DNA of 50,427 bases from Kiritimatiellia bacterium. Its GTDB lineage: Bacteria; Verrucomicrobiota; Kiritimatiellia; RFP12; UBA1067. The stretch lies in contig JAKSOY010000008.1 in assembly GCA_024405255.1 (NCBI GenBank), positions 1 through 50,427 of the forward strand, given 5' to 3'. A program made the translations under genes and the position numbers. The notes below the pieces were generated by a model. The model ran no database searches. It saw nothing but the letters and a program-made list of their open reading frames with translations, and was not told where the DNA came from. Below are positions 35,301-41,344 of this stretch, piece by piece. How positions within the stretch are numbered: position 1 is the stretch's first letter; every line of letters starts with the position of its first letter.

Positions 35301-35301
35301 T
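23302..35301 (-). CDS. Giant secreted repeat protein, 3,999 residues (putative adhesin)
   Basis: Starts at MKTKKTLGIFAMALTAL, a signal peptide ending near STAKA; AAGGAAG lies seven bases upstream. A start 13 codons earlier overlaps the lipoprotein stop (ATGA) but would place charged residues before the signal. Residues about 30-1400 are beta-rich Ig/PKD/Calx-beta-like segments. From about 1430 to 3805 many thrombospondin type 3-like calcium motifs occur (DTDGDGLSDFWEVMHGLNP, DTDSDGFPDGYEYW, DDDKDGLPDWWE). A LamG/concanavalin-like domain lies near 2385-2607 (FTVEAWICPEC... GYIDEVRVWDG). The C-terminus (about the last 70 residues, ending NAFFKIKLIEK) resembles the end of two other secreted proteins in this window. 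Probably a cell-surface adhesin or structural protein; the ligand is unknown. Confidence 0.85.
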   Translation of the reverse strand: MKTKKTLGIFAMALTALTCAFPSTAKAAGGDIRSITVYQDAETAERTFPNEKAPLVAGETVKFKIRLLNRGMTVEKLNTDPTYTNPWTLQHVGGNDPIADTNNMPQVGLWISGQRKYAKIESWKLADQYFTDMICSYTVQPGDLAMPLKLVAPDGKGEAMEVTTGSWYSQDYYVKDFDLWNFFPQANEGNTTSNKLEFYFGPTSLQGLGIHQLVVSADLASSVRDYNLANAGIFIQAVDFDDATTEDPAIWRSIAASSSTATPALPRLSIPKGSADSQTLYVWTKDPTVAEVDNGATDQTYVFGDGVTRKVSKITIKPGDELVPFKIRGIKEGFSTEVYMAATPTNVYNNAHTLVTNFTTRTVFVTEALPPGMTVEIDQDVVKTSSDYKLSVAAINVTLTQPYTEDLTVTLKPTMKDESGIDPFKYIGLSWLADGKEEYSKQEVTVTIPKGHTSADGLLYLYANRADEHTLKGIRFDVDQTKLSAAEKAFFTGAFSPDTIEIDYDGGALQILTPVEGAAYQHVPGNVLHDFEVTIADAIGELNDGTYTVYWDNNGSGSATAVSGLKADAKGKLVVPRTYVTAMTYNSQFWVVNEGGAKSDIRHVTVQVDAPKTISATLDKGVANYKEGETAKVTLDFSDTFQESSNPGYIFLIPLDETTKNLVEITSQDEANHTTSVLVYPGFSTANSQASIRLKDGYNGCTLSFGVEVRDANDNTQNNVITAWVGKQFFVGVENVAPSVSYIEMNDTPIKTNGGTFKSKVPIGVQKVFGIGIADPGIGYFDFEDGDKAYTQVKFWENGEVVGTQIIKGVPTGKTVTHTFMNSGLAQVTAKVRDKDMTDQEFAEAPEFTVNVEVVDAPAIALSPYNGSTIFNETDTGPSAGRINVELTVAPSGLEVGDSITVVLEVIRNGLNDGNLPVLSKYEVPFKNGQTEGYVYLSELDGTPQSELKGFRIRAYIKETTVCPVDTTKTWRQYYTSVDDFDIFVVNVDPMIGPGAAVSTNERPASINVPFTITWNVKDVAVDQQNMTVTWSYNGSSQTTTQSTSGTYSKEIMFTSAGSKVVTLMVQDKDGGTDTRSWYYKVEASMGLEITPRRPNTGALSAFSQKYTGAVGIGAGRVWSTSADYPTRVSNFTQSWDFQPANDLNPKIYAFGYKVDDQDNGGLGPAGSRDYALDAAGTWYNQASKYGSYYTYRNGDGKDSYFYCWLVYDRDEGNSMHLNGTVQPQVGNGTGENSVTMPEYDEEATSYVKTMVEGIFSLEYFREDNVGDINQDGVPDVFAANTTWNAGRLFQQVEEGGELEEGGDLKDVSNLNVDADYLPAKTARGGTLVQTIQNWAKQGGPFTAYLEIRGFGEGLNLRQDNDGLNRNVRGNWISDPIFTPAESNAIARVNGLTLPDPEAEDYAEQLTAWKAGLNAATSWIPENRTDPTVEDTDSDGFPDGYEYWFWYSAMVGEMDANGNIKRLEGSRFTLKDIATGERITPEEVAEAFNPTRKSIASATDRDTDNDGLTDMEEYALGTSPINWDTDGDGLSDFWEVMHGLNPLKADSANNGTMNADGDFMAKYQSDPTWAVVTLDGQEYALPNNGEGFIDQETGAPLFIDPETEAMLETGDFPAVKVFRYGKPGSEIVPKAYGDLPLSVRVWDDVTTNMVVTGFAKDQRITLFHDQVYKQFGFDPRTGWFRNDHGFVSNRWDPAYNKTQQTLFLQEAGLAVNTAPFTARDEYLLLKYRYEVGGVPRPDDEHPVYTIDGDTAEWNDKKQEKVFRLGTTNPNVPFGDAGAATEEDGQATYASGIHGADTDEDGVPDGWELYVGQCPNSASTDYALLPFDSDGLGFSAEFAGTDSCNAYKECESIYANHPGINTGWYNKFFPTDPGDPDTDGDGLTDDQEGAGWTDQWRLGNVASAMYNFRFIYGPNENKPAEDADNGLVFCVRGGGLNPCSVDTDGDLLPDPWEHQFAGLVFANGRPVGVTLDANAITVINRADRKATVAANADADAQADDEEALSATQYITAGMDGTDPNDAYTHIGQRDSVTGTVRDFDFDHDGLQNFQEYLVQTQRQFRYDDSETPLMGSWMPDGPATSRKFVSFIQMNYLDGEAFYETCKQAGFAATGAWQFRELGYFARPPHEWDKTALYGSMIGLNLKYDDYGFRVMLMPQALTPMGRMPAGGYCSTDPRVWDTDGDGMDDFYELFHGLNPLLGSVQDGEIDGDVIAVLYGGMVSHWSNGWTGFPDEAWPTNNGEPLFDVMAYPWMMGAAEADADGDGLRNINEALLVNMPSPQPTHTDPTPLWYTDSTSLNKASFTVQYYGTEQDFALYPWSWSQGRQMALEGSTAADGALPPFMFSFEENEGYDTDNDRIPDAEERTMTADTVSDPLKFTDPDRRQALWFPGNESAAVSYSGNFHRPNGDQYDVLRQFTVEAWICPECLTNDQVILERACKYTSSTLSNNLSQVRANFRLGILADGRVYGCFDTPDAIPSGTGIGTPTVVGTVPEEGKWQHIALTYDGVELKLHQNGRVSAVTQTSLEPANGIVVFTQEAKPGMTNFPVLENGYKTLPCAFILGATALDEKGIALSKETQWEDYGKFYAGYIDEVRVWDGVRTLAQIQEASKRRLRFDDVSAQRDEVYAAWLAGATRNDNDGKAMLPAELLQHYNFQSLPGAVNATDVMWEPTGFTKNVFDNVRDMDGVLPAGTFECGWWSELPIHSTVYENYTWVPWIQNTCQHLPVMDGSTVDSRYWSEFFGGATMAKEVYNERNPNMNGDAYARSGEVKKIIFPNTSMPYTLYFYASEKAYHEDFLSYMALADASVQTNVNLYAFEIRTGFVGTSDLVPLGGAFAKRVEQMWDEDGAADAWTITADGDSAFSDVDANGIADWWQEYAIANYGAAEGFDWNSKVTWPDADGLEITAREAYLRDLARGMLPTDGGTVDATYASMRDDDKDGLPDWWESLKGITTETAYDDHDNDQLPNYAEYLIAEGFSNYGFPRVDPIKPNTFGQGVPDYFLRVGSLYLGEMFTDHDFMSDKWEDQWAPEYVSRGLWDALKDGDDDGWSNWAEYQAGTRPDLEALLGPEGSTLVEFPVPVVEAKVVYNGKKNFSSSIVVQAWSQDNNADKSMGGLPDASWTIPGPGAATAKVKQLGFNRDREITLSLGPGSVAAGSVSIGYWSNEEQFFEINDQGGITPVAHEPVWVPVVNDRNVLGSDEFGELLADGKVVGEINYITGRARIDLGDEVLHEITTIPVEENVYCSINLNYSYVRADWSTQKVDVGNGGTFYLSDSDANAVSGEESGDDEKATILTKYGHLREGKTLFTAFADLDNNGAWTPGEPYGIAANVAVGWASASFSLELTDTASQMARMDISAMTQAADFATATALTDRSEVNNGAYYKNQSLYQAYKYMGPIGGDDNGGEEQQEDLSADNDGLPAATATTRIRVIRTAVNGDLEVNGTSYNEVVLDRQINLGGHPTLTEADLVADGLLDLDWGTLEGAWKRTHAGSAITTPITNVTYRVVYGNGKDSYSTTQIGSTTVITDLDFSHTAAVAFRNAYEYGRTQTLCEPVAPKGTVQGATTTFQWKHEALDANGYKVKDYPAFRLQVLTKDGKLVYDSGNQPAPARNSVGVYSWEAPLYAGMVTKEGHLFSTTNNYTWQVSMLDAKFTEPNWTKPQEFRLEATGMNFDGRRYGTIAANVRYFGPVAESISVDPSNTKNLIHVQAFTSGDFVGKPVAEGYVTDATNLTSVELDGVNAVTLALPAGTYYLAAYIDSNGNFERDPWESWGYVSAVGSADADVYKPVPVTITEPTAKVPSVNIFIEDTDVDNDGFPDAWEFTEFGTLDQQSSAEGATFFTKVNTGLQAAVESFDKLGLPQLSTGCAYEMPKLLSVLLGGGNEALAAAALASGAEFQTIKPDVAVSISSIGTAGLDLTVTSAQPMAKTQGTKLLAVKPNAVQTFDIYLLTAESLDGEWTANKVDQVTVPMNGTIEVKSEKIAQAVKEVQSKNAFFKIKLIEK

Positions 35302-35336
35302 CTTGCCGCTTCCTTCCATTGAATCACAACCGTCCG

Positions 35337-35801
35337 TCATTTCGAAGCCGTGGGCTGAGCCACAGCCTTCCCCTCGGCGACAGCCTTGCGGTCAGCCGCC
35401 TCTTTTTGAATGCGCCGCTGCACAATGCTGCGGGCATTAGCCAACTCTTTTTCCATGCTCGCGTTCACTTCCGCGAACGTGGCCGAAAGTGTCTTCCAGC
35501 CCGGATACTTCTCCGGGTGTCCATCAAGTTCCGCCTTGATCTCGTCGTCCGTCGCGCCCTCGGGCAGCGCGGCGCGCGCGCGCGTCACGAGACGCTCCAT
35601 CTGCGCCGCGATCTTCGCCTGCGACTTCGCCAGCGTCTTCTGACTCTCCACCGTGCCCTTCAGCTCCTTCTGGTAGGACGGGTCCTTCTGGCGGTCGGTA
35701 TAGACCTTCGGCTTGTCTTTACAGCCCGTCAGGACCGCGAAAACAAGCAGCAAAACCGCCGTTGCGAGCGGTGTCAAAGCTCTTTTAATCTGTCGTTTCA
35801 T
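35337..35801 (-). CDS. Small lipoprotein with coiled-coil region
   Basis: A 154-residue protein starting at MKRQIKRALTPLATAVLLLVF with lipobox LTGC (Cys near residue 26). The mature part is highly charged and helical (KELKGTVESQKTLAKSQAKIAAQMERL), likely a coiled coil in the periplasm, ending with an Ala/Lys tail. I do not recognise a family. Its stop codon overlaps a possible early start of the giant gene, and the two are almost certainly cotranscribed from the promoter at 35849-35878, so it may assist secretion or anchoring of the giant protein (inference). Confidence 0.7.
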   Translation of the reverse strand: MKRQIKRALTPLATAVLLLVFAVLTGCKDKPKVYTDRQKDPSYQKELKGTVESQKTLAKSQAKIAAQMERLVTRARAALPEGATDDEIKAELDGHPEKYPGWKTLSATFAEVNASMEKELANARSIVQRRIQKEAADRKAVAEGKAVAQPTASK

Positions 35802-35848
35802 TCTTTCATACGCCTTTCGAGGGTGCACTCCTCCCAAAGCTAGGGGAC

Positions 35849-35878
35849 ATTTTACCATTCTTTCACATGAAAAGGCAA
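35849..35878 (-). promoter_or_regulatory. Sigma-70-like promoter for the lipoprotein and giant gene
   Basis: On the minus strand, TTGCCT (35878-35873), 18 bases, TAAAAT (35854-35849). The sequence TTTTCCCCTTGCCT around the -35 box is identical to that before rpoZ. Confidence 0.65.
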
Positions 35879-35920
35879 GGGGAAAATGGGGTAAGTTTTC
35901 AGACGGGGGAAAACGAACGA

Positions 35921-35945
35921 ATGCCCGGCAGCTTCTGCCGGGCAT
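35921..35945 (-). terminator. Strong hairpin terminator after the DUF1080 gene
   Basis: ATGCCCGGCAG (35921-35931), three-base loop, CTGCCGGGCAT (35935-35945): eleven perfect base pairs, followed on the minus strand by TCGTTCGTTTT. It separates the DUF1080 gene from the lipoprotein promoter. Confidence 0.75.
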
Positions 35946-35976
35946 CCGTTTCTCGTTGATGAAGGCTCGAACGGGC

Positions 35977-36621
35977 TTATTTCGCCGGGCCGATCTTCAC
36001 GTTGCGGAAGTAGGGCTTGGCACCGCCGTGCATGCCCTGGAAGCCGATGCGGCCCTTCGTCGCGAGCGAGTCCATCGGCTTGGAGAGCCATGGCGGGATC
36101 TTCGTGCCGTCCGGATTCTTCTTCGCATCCTTCCAGGCCGAGATGTCCACGTCGAGCGTCTTGACGCCGTTGATGGACGCGACGATCTTCTTGCCCTTCG
36201 CCGTAATCGTCATGCGATTCCACTCGCCGGCCGGCTTGGCCGGGAACGCGAGCGGCGCGAGGTGGCCGTAGATGCTGCCGTTCTTGAGATAGTTCGCATC
36301 CTTCTTCCATTTCGGATGATTGTCGTCCAGCAGCTGGATCTCGATCGAGTTCGGAATCCAGTTCTTGACGTTCGAGCAGTAGATGATCACGCCGGAGTTC
36401 GCCGCCGCGTCGAGCTTGTACTCGAAGTCGAGCGTGAAGTTCTCGTACTCGGCTGCGCTCCACAGCGCCGCGTCTTTGCTCGCGGTCATCACACCGTCCG
36501 CACCCTTCGTCCACACGCTGCCCGCGCCGAACGCATTGTCGACCCACTTCATCGGCTGCAGTTCAGCCGCTCCGCACAGGGCGCACAGCGCCACAGCGGA
36601 AAGTCCGATCAGTTTCTTCAT
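35977..36621 (-). CDS. Secreted DUF1080 (3-keto-disaccharide hydrolase-type) protein
   Basis: A 214-residue protein with signal peptide MKKLIGLSAVALCALCGAAE. The mature part is a concanavalin-like beta sandwich of the DUF1080 family: YENFTLDFEYKLDAAANSGVIIY, SIEIQLLDD, GEWNRMTITAKGKKIVASINGV and GRIGFQGMHGGAKPYFRNVKI. Family members include 3-keto-glucoside hydrolases and many uncharacterised secreted proteins abundant in Verrucomicrobia and Planctomycetes. The precise substrate is unknown. AAGAGG lies nine bases before the ATG and a strong terminator follows. Confidence 0.88.
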   Translation of the reverse strand: MKKLIGLSAVALCALCGAAELQPMKWVDNAFGAGSVWTKGADGVMTASKDAALWSAAEYENFTLDFEYKLDAAANSGVIIYCSNVKNWIPNSIEIQLLDDNHPKWKKDANYLKNGSIYGHLAPLAFPAKPAGEWNRMTITAKGKKIVASINGVKTLDVDISAWKDAKKNPDGTKIPPWLSKPMDSLATKGRIGFQGMHGGAKPYFRNVKIGPAK

Positions 36622-36654
36622 TTTGTTTTTCCTCTTTTGGTTGGTTCGCCTATT

Positions 36655-36683
36655 ATCTTAACATAAGCTTTAACGGATTTCAA
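36655..36683 (-). promoter_or_regulatory. Possible promoter for the DUF1080 gene
   Basis: On the minus strand, TTGAAA (36683-36678), 17 bases, TAAGAT (36660-36655). The -35 box lies in the last codons of the upstream gene. Confidence 0.4.
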
Positions 36684-39600
36684 GCTGCACCATTACGGCA
36701 TCGTGGTCGCTCGGGTACTTGCCGTCCGGACGGTCATTGCACGTCACATGGCGCAGCACGCGCACATTGCCCGTCGCGAACACGTAGTCGATGCGGCAGT
36801 GATGCGTCGGCTGGTAGGCATGGAACGTCTTGAGCGTGCCTTCATGCGGCTTCTCGGTGCGGAAGAGCGTGTCGTACAGCGTCTGCGACGCATTGGCGAT
36901 CGGATGCTCGAACGTCACCTCGCTCGAGATCTGCGGACCATTCCCCTTCAGCAGTCGCTTCTGCTCTTCCGGCGGAATGCGCTCGAAGCTGTCGTTCAGG
37001 TCGCCCGTGAGCATCACCGTCTCGCCTTGCGCCACCCGCGCCATCTCCGCCAGCAGGATCTTCATCCCCGCCACTCGGGCCGCCGGACTGACATGGTCGA
37101 GGTGCGTGTTGAAGTAGCGGAAGCTCAACCCCGTCTTCTTGTCCCGGAAGAGTCCCCACGTGCAGGTGCGCGGACACGCCGCGTTCCAGCCCTTGGAACC
37201 GGGTTCGCGCGGCGTCTCGCTCAGCCAGAACGTGTCCGTCGCCAGGCACTCGAAACGATTCTTGCGATAGTAGATGCACATCGCCTCGCCCGTGTCGTTC
37301 GTGCCGCGGCCAAGACCGACGCGCGCGAAGTCCGGCAGCGCCGCATCCAGATTCTTCCGCTGCATCGGCGTCGCTTCCTGGACGCCGAAGATGTCGAACG
37401 CATGCTTCCTGATGACCTGCACGACACGTGGCAGCCGGTTGCTCCAGGCGTTGTCTTCCGTGTCCGCCGGACACCGGATGTTGAACGTCGCCAGATTGAA
37501 CGTGTCCCCCGCGCTCGCCTTCGCCACGCCCCAGTCGACATACTGTCCGCCCATCGTCTGGTGCGTCACGCTCGCCAGCACATTGTCGCCCGCCTTGAGC
37601 GCAGCCTTCGCCGCCGCCGGTACCGGGAACTGCTCGTAGCTGCTGGTATAGCCCGGGAACGCACCCACGCGAACGCCGTTGAAGAACACTTCCGTATCTT
37701 CGTCGTGATGCAGCGAGAGAAGAAGGCCGTCTTCCGCCTTCGGCGCCGCCGCAAGCTTCACGTGGCGGCGCAGCCAGATGTCGGACGTGTTCCACGTCGT
37801 GCCGATTTTCGCGCCCGGCGTGCCCTTCGTACCGAATCCGCCCACGCCCGTCTTCCACGCGCGATCGTCGAACCCCGGCTTCTCCCAACCGTCCGCCGGC
37901 TTCTCCGTCGTGTACTTCCACGCCGCGTCCTTCGCGTTGCGCCCTTCCGGCACGAGGAAGTCGAGCTTCGCCTGCGCGCTGGCCTTGAGCGGCGCATAGA
38001 GGCGCGTCTTCGCCTTGTCGCGGCTCGCATACTTCTGCCAGAGACCGCGGTCGCACAGCATCGGCATGAACACGCCGCCGATCACGCTGCGTCCAATGAA
38101 GTGAACATACTTACCTTTGTCCGTCCAGTACCAGTCTGAGAACGCAACCCGGCTCGGCGTCTCGTGGGCGAACCGCCACACGCGATCGACGATGCAGTCA
38201 AAGTCGTCCTTGCGGCCCGTGAACGTCGCACACCAGAGTTCCCAGTCGGTCTTCGTCCAGAGACGGCGGTTGTCGAGCGGCAGGCCGAACGGCTGCAAGA
38301 GCTGACGATACGCCTTCATCTCGTTTTCGTAGACCTCCTTCGGGAAGAGGTTCAACCCCAGCACGCGATCCCACGCGAGGTTGTACTTCATCGACCACGA
38401 ACCCGGCCGGTCGTACGCTAGACGGTAGCTGCCCGCCGCGCCGCCCTTCGCCGCGTCCATCCATTTCGGCACGAGATCCTTCGCGAGCTGCCCGTACTTC
38501 CGGGCCGCCGCCGCATCGCCGAGCTTCTCCGCCAGGCGCGCATAGCACGCCATCGCCACGATGGACTTCGCCGCGAGATTCGCATTGTGCGCAAGATGGC
38601 CCGCGAAGTCGTCCGTGCAGAGCTGATTGCCCGGGTCGAAGCCGAACTTCTCCAGGTACTGCACCCACTTCGTCACCGTGGGCCACCAGCCCGCCGCGAA
38701 CTCGGCCGTGCCTTCGATCTCCGCCAGCGCCGCCAGCGTGATGATCATGTTGCCGCACTCTTCTACCGGCATCAGCGCGGACTCGCGCTTCGACGTTTCA
38801 CCGCCCGCATAGCGCTGCTTGTTCGCGAGCGGATAGCGTCCGAGATCGTGCGGCGCGAAGGGCCACGGCCAGCGCGGATGCGACGCGTACACGAGCACCG
38901 GCGCGAGCATCGCACGCATCAGCGTGGGGCTCATCAGCAGCATCTGCGGACTCTGCGGATACAGGATGTCCACCGTGCCGATGCAGCCGTTCGAGTCGTT
39001 CTCCTTCGAGAAGTAGAGCGGCTGGTTGTTGCGGTCCGCCGCGAGCTTGCACGCGGCATACGTCTGACGATACGCGAGGCTCGCAAGTTCCGCATACTTC
39101 ACGCCGCCGACCTTCACAAGGTCCGCCCAGAGCTCGGCGTCAAAGGCCGCCACGCGCTTGAGCACATCCGCGCGCTGCACTTCCGCCTGCGCGAGCATGG
39201 ACGTGAACTTCAGTCCGTCGCGCCGCCACCAGTCCGGCAGGTTCTCGCCAAAGAACTGCACCGCCCAGATGTCGTCGTACGCGAGCAGGAAATGCGCCTC
39301 GCCGTCTTTCGCCGCGCTCGGACCCACCAGCCACGCGTATCCCCAGTCGATGCGCGCATGGTCCGCACTGTACGCGAGCGCCTTCTGCTCCTTGCGTCCG
39401 ATCGAAACCGCCGGCAGCCCCGCCACCGTGCACGTGTTCGTCACCATCGCCACGCGATCGTCGTTGCGCGCCAGCGCCGGTGAGATCTGCGCGTTGAGCT
39501 TCCAGTCTTTCGCGCCCGCCACACGCGCCGTCACATACGCGACCGGACGCGAGAACACGTCGAGGTCGTCCGCGAGTTTCGCCGTCGCGAACGTGAGCTC

Positions 39601-39918
39601 GACCTTGAGCGCCCCCTCCGCGAAGGTGTAGACGCTTTCAAGCGGCTTCACCGTCACGCCCGTCTGCGGCAATGCCGGCACGTTCTCCGGCGCGCGACCG
39701 CACAGACGCCACGTCTTGCCATCCGCCGTGAGCGTCACGCCCACCGGCATCTGCGGACCCGACCAGTGCGTCGTCTCCGCGTCCGTCAACTTGTCCGCCG
39801 CACTCCAGATGCTGAAGAACGGGTCAACCGACACCAACGGCACGGCCGGCGGACGAAACGCCCCCGCCATCAGCGGCAACGCCGCCAGCAGGGAGCCAAT
39901 GATCATCACTTTTCTCAT
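36670..39918 (-). CDS. Secreted fusion: glutaminase A-like (DUF4964/5127/4965) plus EEP phosphatase/nuclease domain
   Basis: A 1082-residue protein starting at MRKVMIIGSLLAALPLMAGA, a signal peptide, with GAAAGGA six bases upstream. Residues about 20-250 match the N-terminal part of GtaA-type glutaminases (PLVSVDPFFSIWS, DKLTDAETTHWSG). About 250-640 is the DUF4965 alpha-barrel (GGVKYAELASLAYRQTYAACKL, DLGRYPLANKQRYAGGE, MPVEECGNMII, SDWYWTDKG). A beta-sandwich carbohydrate-binding-like domain follows (about 640-800, IWLRRHVKL, VFFNGVRVG). From about 804 an endonuclease/exonuclease/phosphatase domain is complete: FNIRC, VQEA, FNTHLDH, LTGDLND, RIDYVF, SDHDAVMV. Such EEP domains in secreted proteins may cleave phosphodiesters or lipids. 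The pairing is unusual; substrates unknown. Confidence 0.8.
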   Translation of the reverse strand: MRKVMIIGSLLAALPLMAGAFRPPAVPLVSVDPFFSIWSAADKLTDAETTHWSGPQMPVGVTLTADGKTWRLCGRAPENVPALPQTGVTVKPLESVYTFAEGALKVELTFATAKLADDLDVFSRPVAYVTARVAGAKDWKLNAQISPALARNDDRVAMVTNTCTVAGLPAVSIGRKEQKALAYSADHARIDWGYAWLVGPSAAKDGEAHFLLAYDDIWAVQFFGENLPDWWRRDGLKFTSMLAQAEVQRADVLKRVAAFDAELWADLVKVGGVKYAELASLAYRQTYAACKLAADRNNQPLYFSKENDSNGCIGTVDILYPQSPQMLLMSPTLMRAMLAPVLVYASHPRWPWPFAPHDLGRYPLANKQRYAGGETSKRESALMPVEECGNMIITLAALAEIEGTAEFAAGWWPTVTKWVQYLEKFGFDPGNQLCTDDFAGHLAHNANLAAKSIVAMACYARLAEKLGDAAAARKYGQLAKDLVPKWMDAAKGGAAGSYRLAYDRPGSWSMKYNLAWDRVLGLNLFPKEVYENEMKAYRQLLQPFGLPLDNRRLWTKTDWELWCATFTGRKDDFDCIVDRVWRFAHETPSRVAFSDWYWTDKGKYVHFIGRSVIGGVFMPMLCDRGLWQKYASRDKAKTRLYAPLKASAQAKLDFLVPEGRNAKDAAWKYTTEKPADGWEKPGFDDRAWKTGVGGFGTKGTPGAKIGTTWNTSDIWLRRHVKLAAAPKAEDGLLLSLHHDEDTEVFFNGVRVGAFPGYTSSYEQFPVPAAAKAALKAGDNVLASVTHQTMGGQYVDWGVAKASAGDTFNLATFNIRCPADTEDNAWSNRLPRVVQVIRKHAFDIFGVQEATPMQRKNLDAALPDFARVGLGRGTNDTGEAMCIYYRKNRFECLATDTFWLSETPREPGSKGWNAACPRTCTWGLFRDKKTGLSFRYFNTHLDHVSPAARVAGMKILLAEMARVAQGETVMLTGDLNDSFERIPPEEQKRLLKGNGPQISSEVTFEHPIANASQTLYDTLFRTEKPHEGTLKTFHAYQPTHHCRIDYVFATGNVRVLRHVTCNDRPDGKYPSDHDAVMVQLEIR

Positions 39919-39937
39919 GTTGTTCCTTTCGTTAAAA

Positions 39938-40456
39938 TCAGTCGTCCACGAGACAGGACGGAAGAAATTCGGCAAACGCCTCACCCCGTGCCCGACGCGC
40001 GCGGATTTCCGTCGACGATTCACGCGTGCGGGGATAGGCGATGAACTGCACGAGCGTCTTCAGCGTCTCCCAGTCTTTCCAGCGCGGCAGACCTTCCACA
40101 TTGTCTTCGCCGATGATCCAGTAGAACGCCGCCCCGGGGAATCGCAGGCTCGCCGCGCGCACGGTGTCGATCGCATACGAGGGACCGTCAGGACGCTTCA
40201 AGTCGATGTCCCACGCCTCGAACTTCGGATTCGTCCGACACACGCGCACAACGAAATCCCATCGCTCCGCCTCGGTGAAACCTCCCGCCAGATCCGCCGG
40301 GTTCTGTCCCGCCTTGAACGGATTCACCTTGGCCGGGATAAAGAGGACCCGATCCAAGGACCAGTCCGAAATCGCCTTTTCCGCGATGCCGACATGTCCC
40401 GCATGGATCGGGTTGAAGCTTCCGCCGAAGAGCGCGATTCTCACACGACTTTCCAT
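39938..40456 (-). CDS. nadD: Nicotinate-nucleotide adenylyltransferase (compact form)
   Basis: A 172-residue enzyme of NAD synthesis, shorter than the usual 190-220. The nucleotide-binding GGSFNPIHAGHVGI (residues 10-23) and the C-terminal SSTEIRARRARGEAF (equivalent to ISSTxIR) are present. The stretch between FIAYPRTRE and SSTEIR is missing about 15 residues compared with typical NadD. The ATG start overlaps the nadC end by 16 bases; a GTG four codons later would give the common GTGA overlap. It follows nadC, the preceding de novo NAD step. Confidence 0.88.
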   Translation of the reverse strand: MESRVRIALFGGSFNPIHAGHVGIAEKAISDWSLDRVLFIPAKVNPFKAGQNPADLAGGFTEAERWDFVVRVCRTNPKFEAWDIDLKRPDGPSYAIDTVRAASLRFPGAAFYWIIGEDNVEGLPRWKDWETLKTLVQFIAYPRTRESSTEIRARRARGEAFAEFLPSCLVDD

Positions 40457-41328
40457 TCGAGCGTCAAATCGATCGACCCTTGGCTGTGCGTGAGACAGCC
40501 CAGCGAAATCGCCGTCACGCCCGTCGCCGCCACTTCCTTCGCGCGATCAAGCGTAATGCCGCCGGAAGCCTCCGTTTTGGAAATGCCCTTGCAGAGCTTG
40601 ACGCACTTCTTCATATCCGCACAGGACATGTTGTCGAGCATGATCCATTCAGGCTTCGCCTTGAGCGCGCTTTCGCATTCGCGCAGGCTCTCGACCTCGA
40701 TTTCGACCTCGAGTTTCGGGAACGCCTTGCGCGCCGCCAGCACGGCCTGATCAAGCTCGTCCGGATTGCCGCCCTTCCACAGACGGCGATGATTGTCCTT
40801 CATCAGAATGCGGTCGTACATGCCCATGCGGTGGTTGGTACCGCCGCCACAGGTGACGGCGTACTTCTCGAACACGCGCAGCCCCGGCGTGGTCTTGCGG
40901 GTGTCGAGGATGAGCGTCCCCCACTTCCGCGTCGCATCCACGAACTTCTTCGTGAGCGTCGCCGTCGCACTCATGCGCTGCATGAAGTTGAGCGCCGTAC
41001 GCTCGGCCGCCAGAATGGAACGCGCCTTGCCGCGGAACTGCAGAATCGTCTCCTGCGGCTGCACGAAGGAACCGTCCGGCTTGAGAATCTCGACCTTGAC
41101 GGACTTGTCCACGGCCTTCAGCACCGCCGCCGCCACCGTTGCACCCGCCACCACGCACGGCACGCGTGCATAGATTTCGCCCGTAGCCTTCGCCTTCGGG
41201 TCGACGAGCGCCTCACTCGTCGCATCGAGGCGACGGGTAAAACGAACGCTGGACGCGGACCCAAGATCCTCATCCAGCGCCAACAGAACGGCCGCGCGCG
41301 CGCGGGCCGACTTCATGATATCTGTCAT
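40441..41328 (-). CDS. nadC: Nicotinate-nucleotide pyrophosphorylase (quinolinate phosphoribosyltransferase)
   Basis: A 295-residue enzyme at normal length. Family blocks are visible: LALDEDLG, ERTALNFMQRMSATATLT, LDTRKTTPGLRVFEKYAVTCGGGTNHRMGMYD, ILMKDNH, VEVE-type EIEVES, IMLDNMS and EASGGI. It makes nicotinate mononucleotide from quinolinate in the cytoplasm. The start is ATG at 41328; a Met four codons later is also possible. It lies 16 bases after a small membrane protein gene and overlaps nadD. No nadA or nadB is seen here. Confidence 0.95.
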   Translation of the reverse strand: MTDIMKSARARAAVLLALDEDLGSASSVRFTRRLDATSEALVDPKAKATGEIYARVPCVVAGATVAAAVLKAVDKSVKVEILKPDGSFVQPQETILQFRGKARSILAAERTALNFMQRMSATATLTKKFVDATRKWGTLILDTRKTTPGLRVFEKYAVTCGGGTNHRMGMYDRILMKDNHRRLWKGGNPDELDQAVLAARKAFPKLEVEIEVESLRECESALKAKPEWIMLDNMSCADMKKCVKLCKGISKTEASGGITLDRAKEVAATGVTAISLGCLTHSQGSIDLTLEWKVV

Positions 41329-41344
41329 GGCGATCCTGTTCCGC

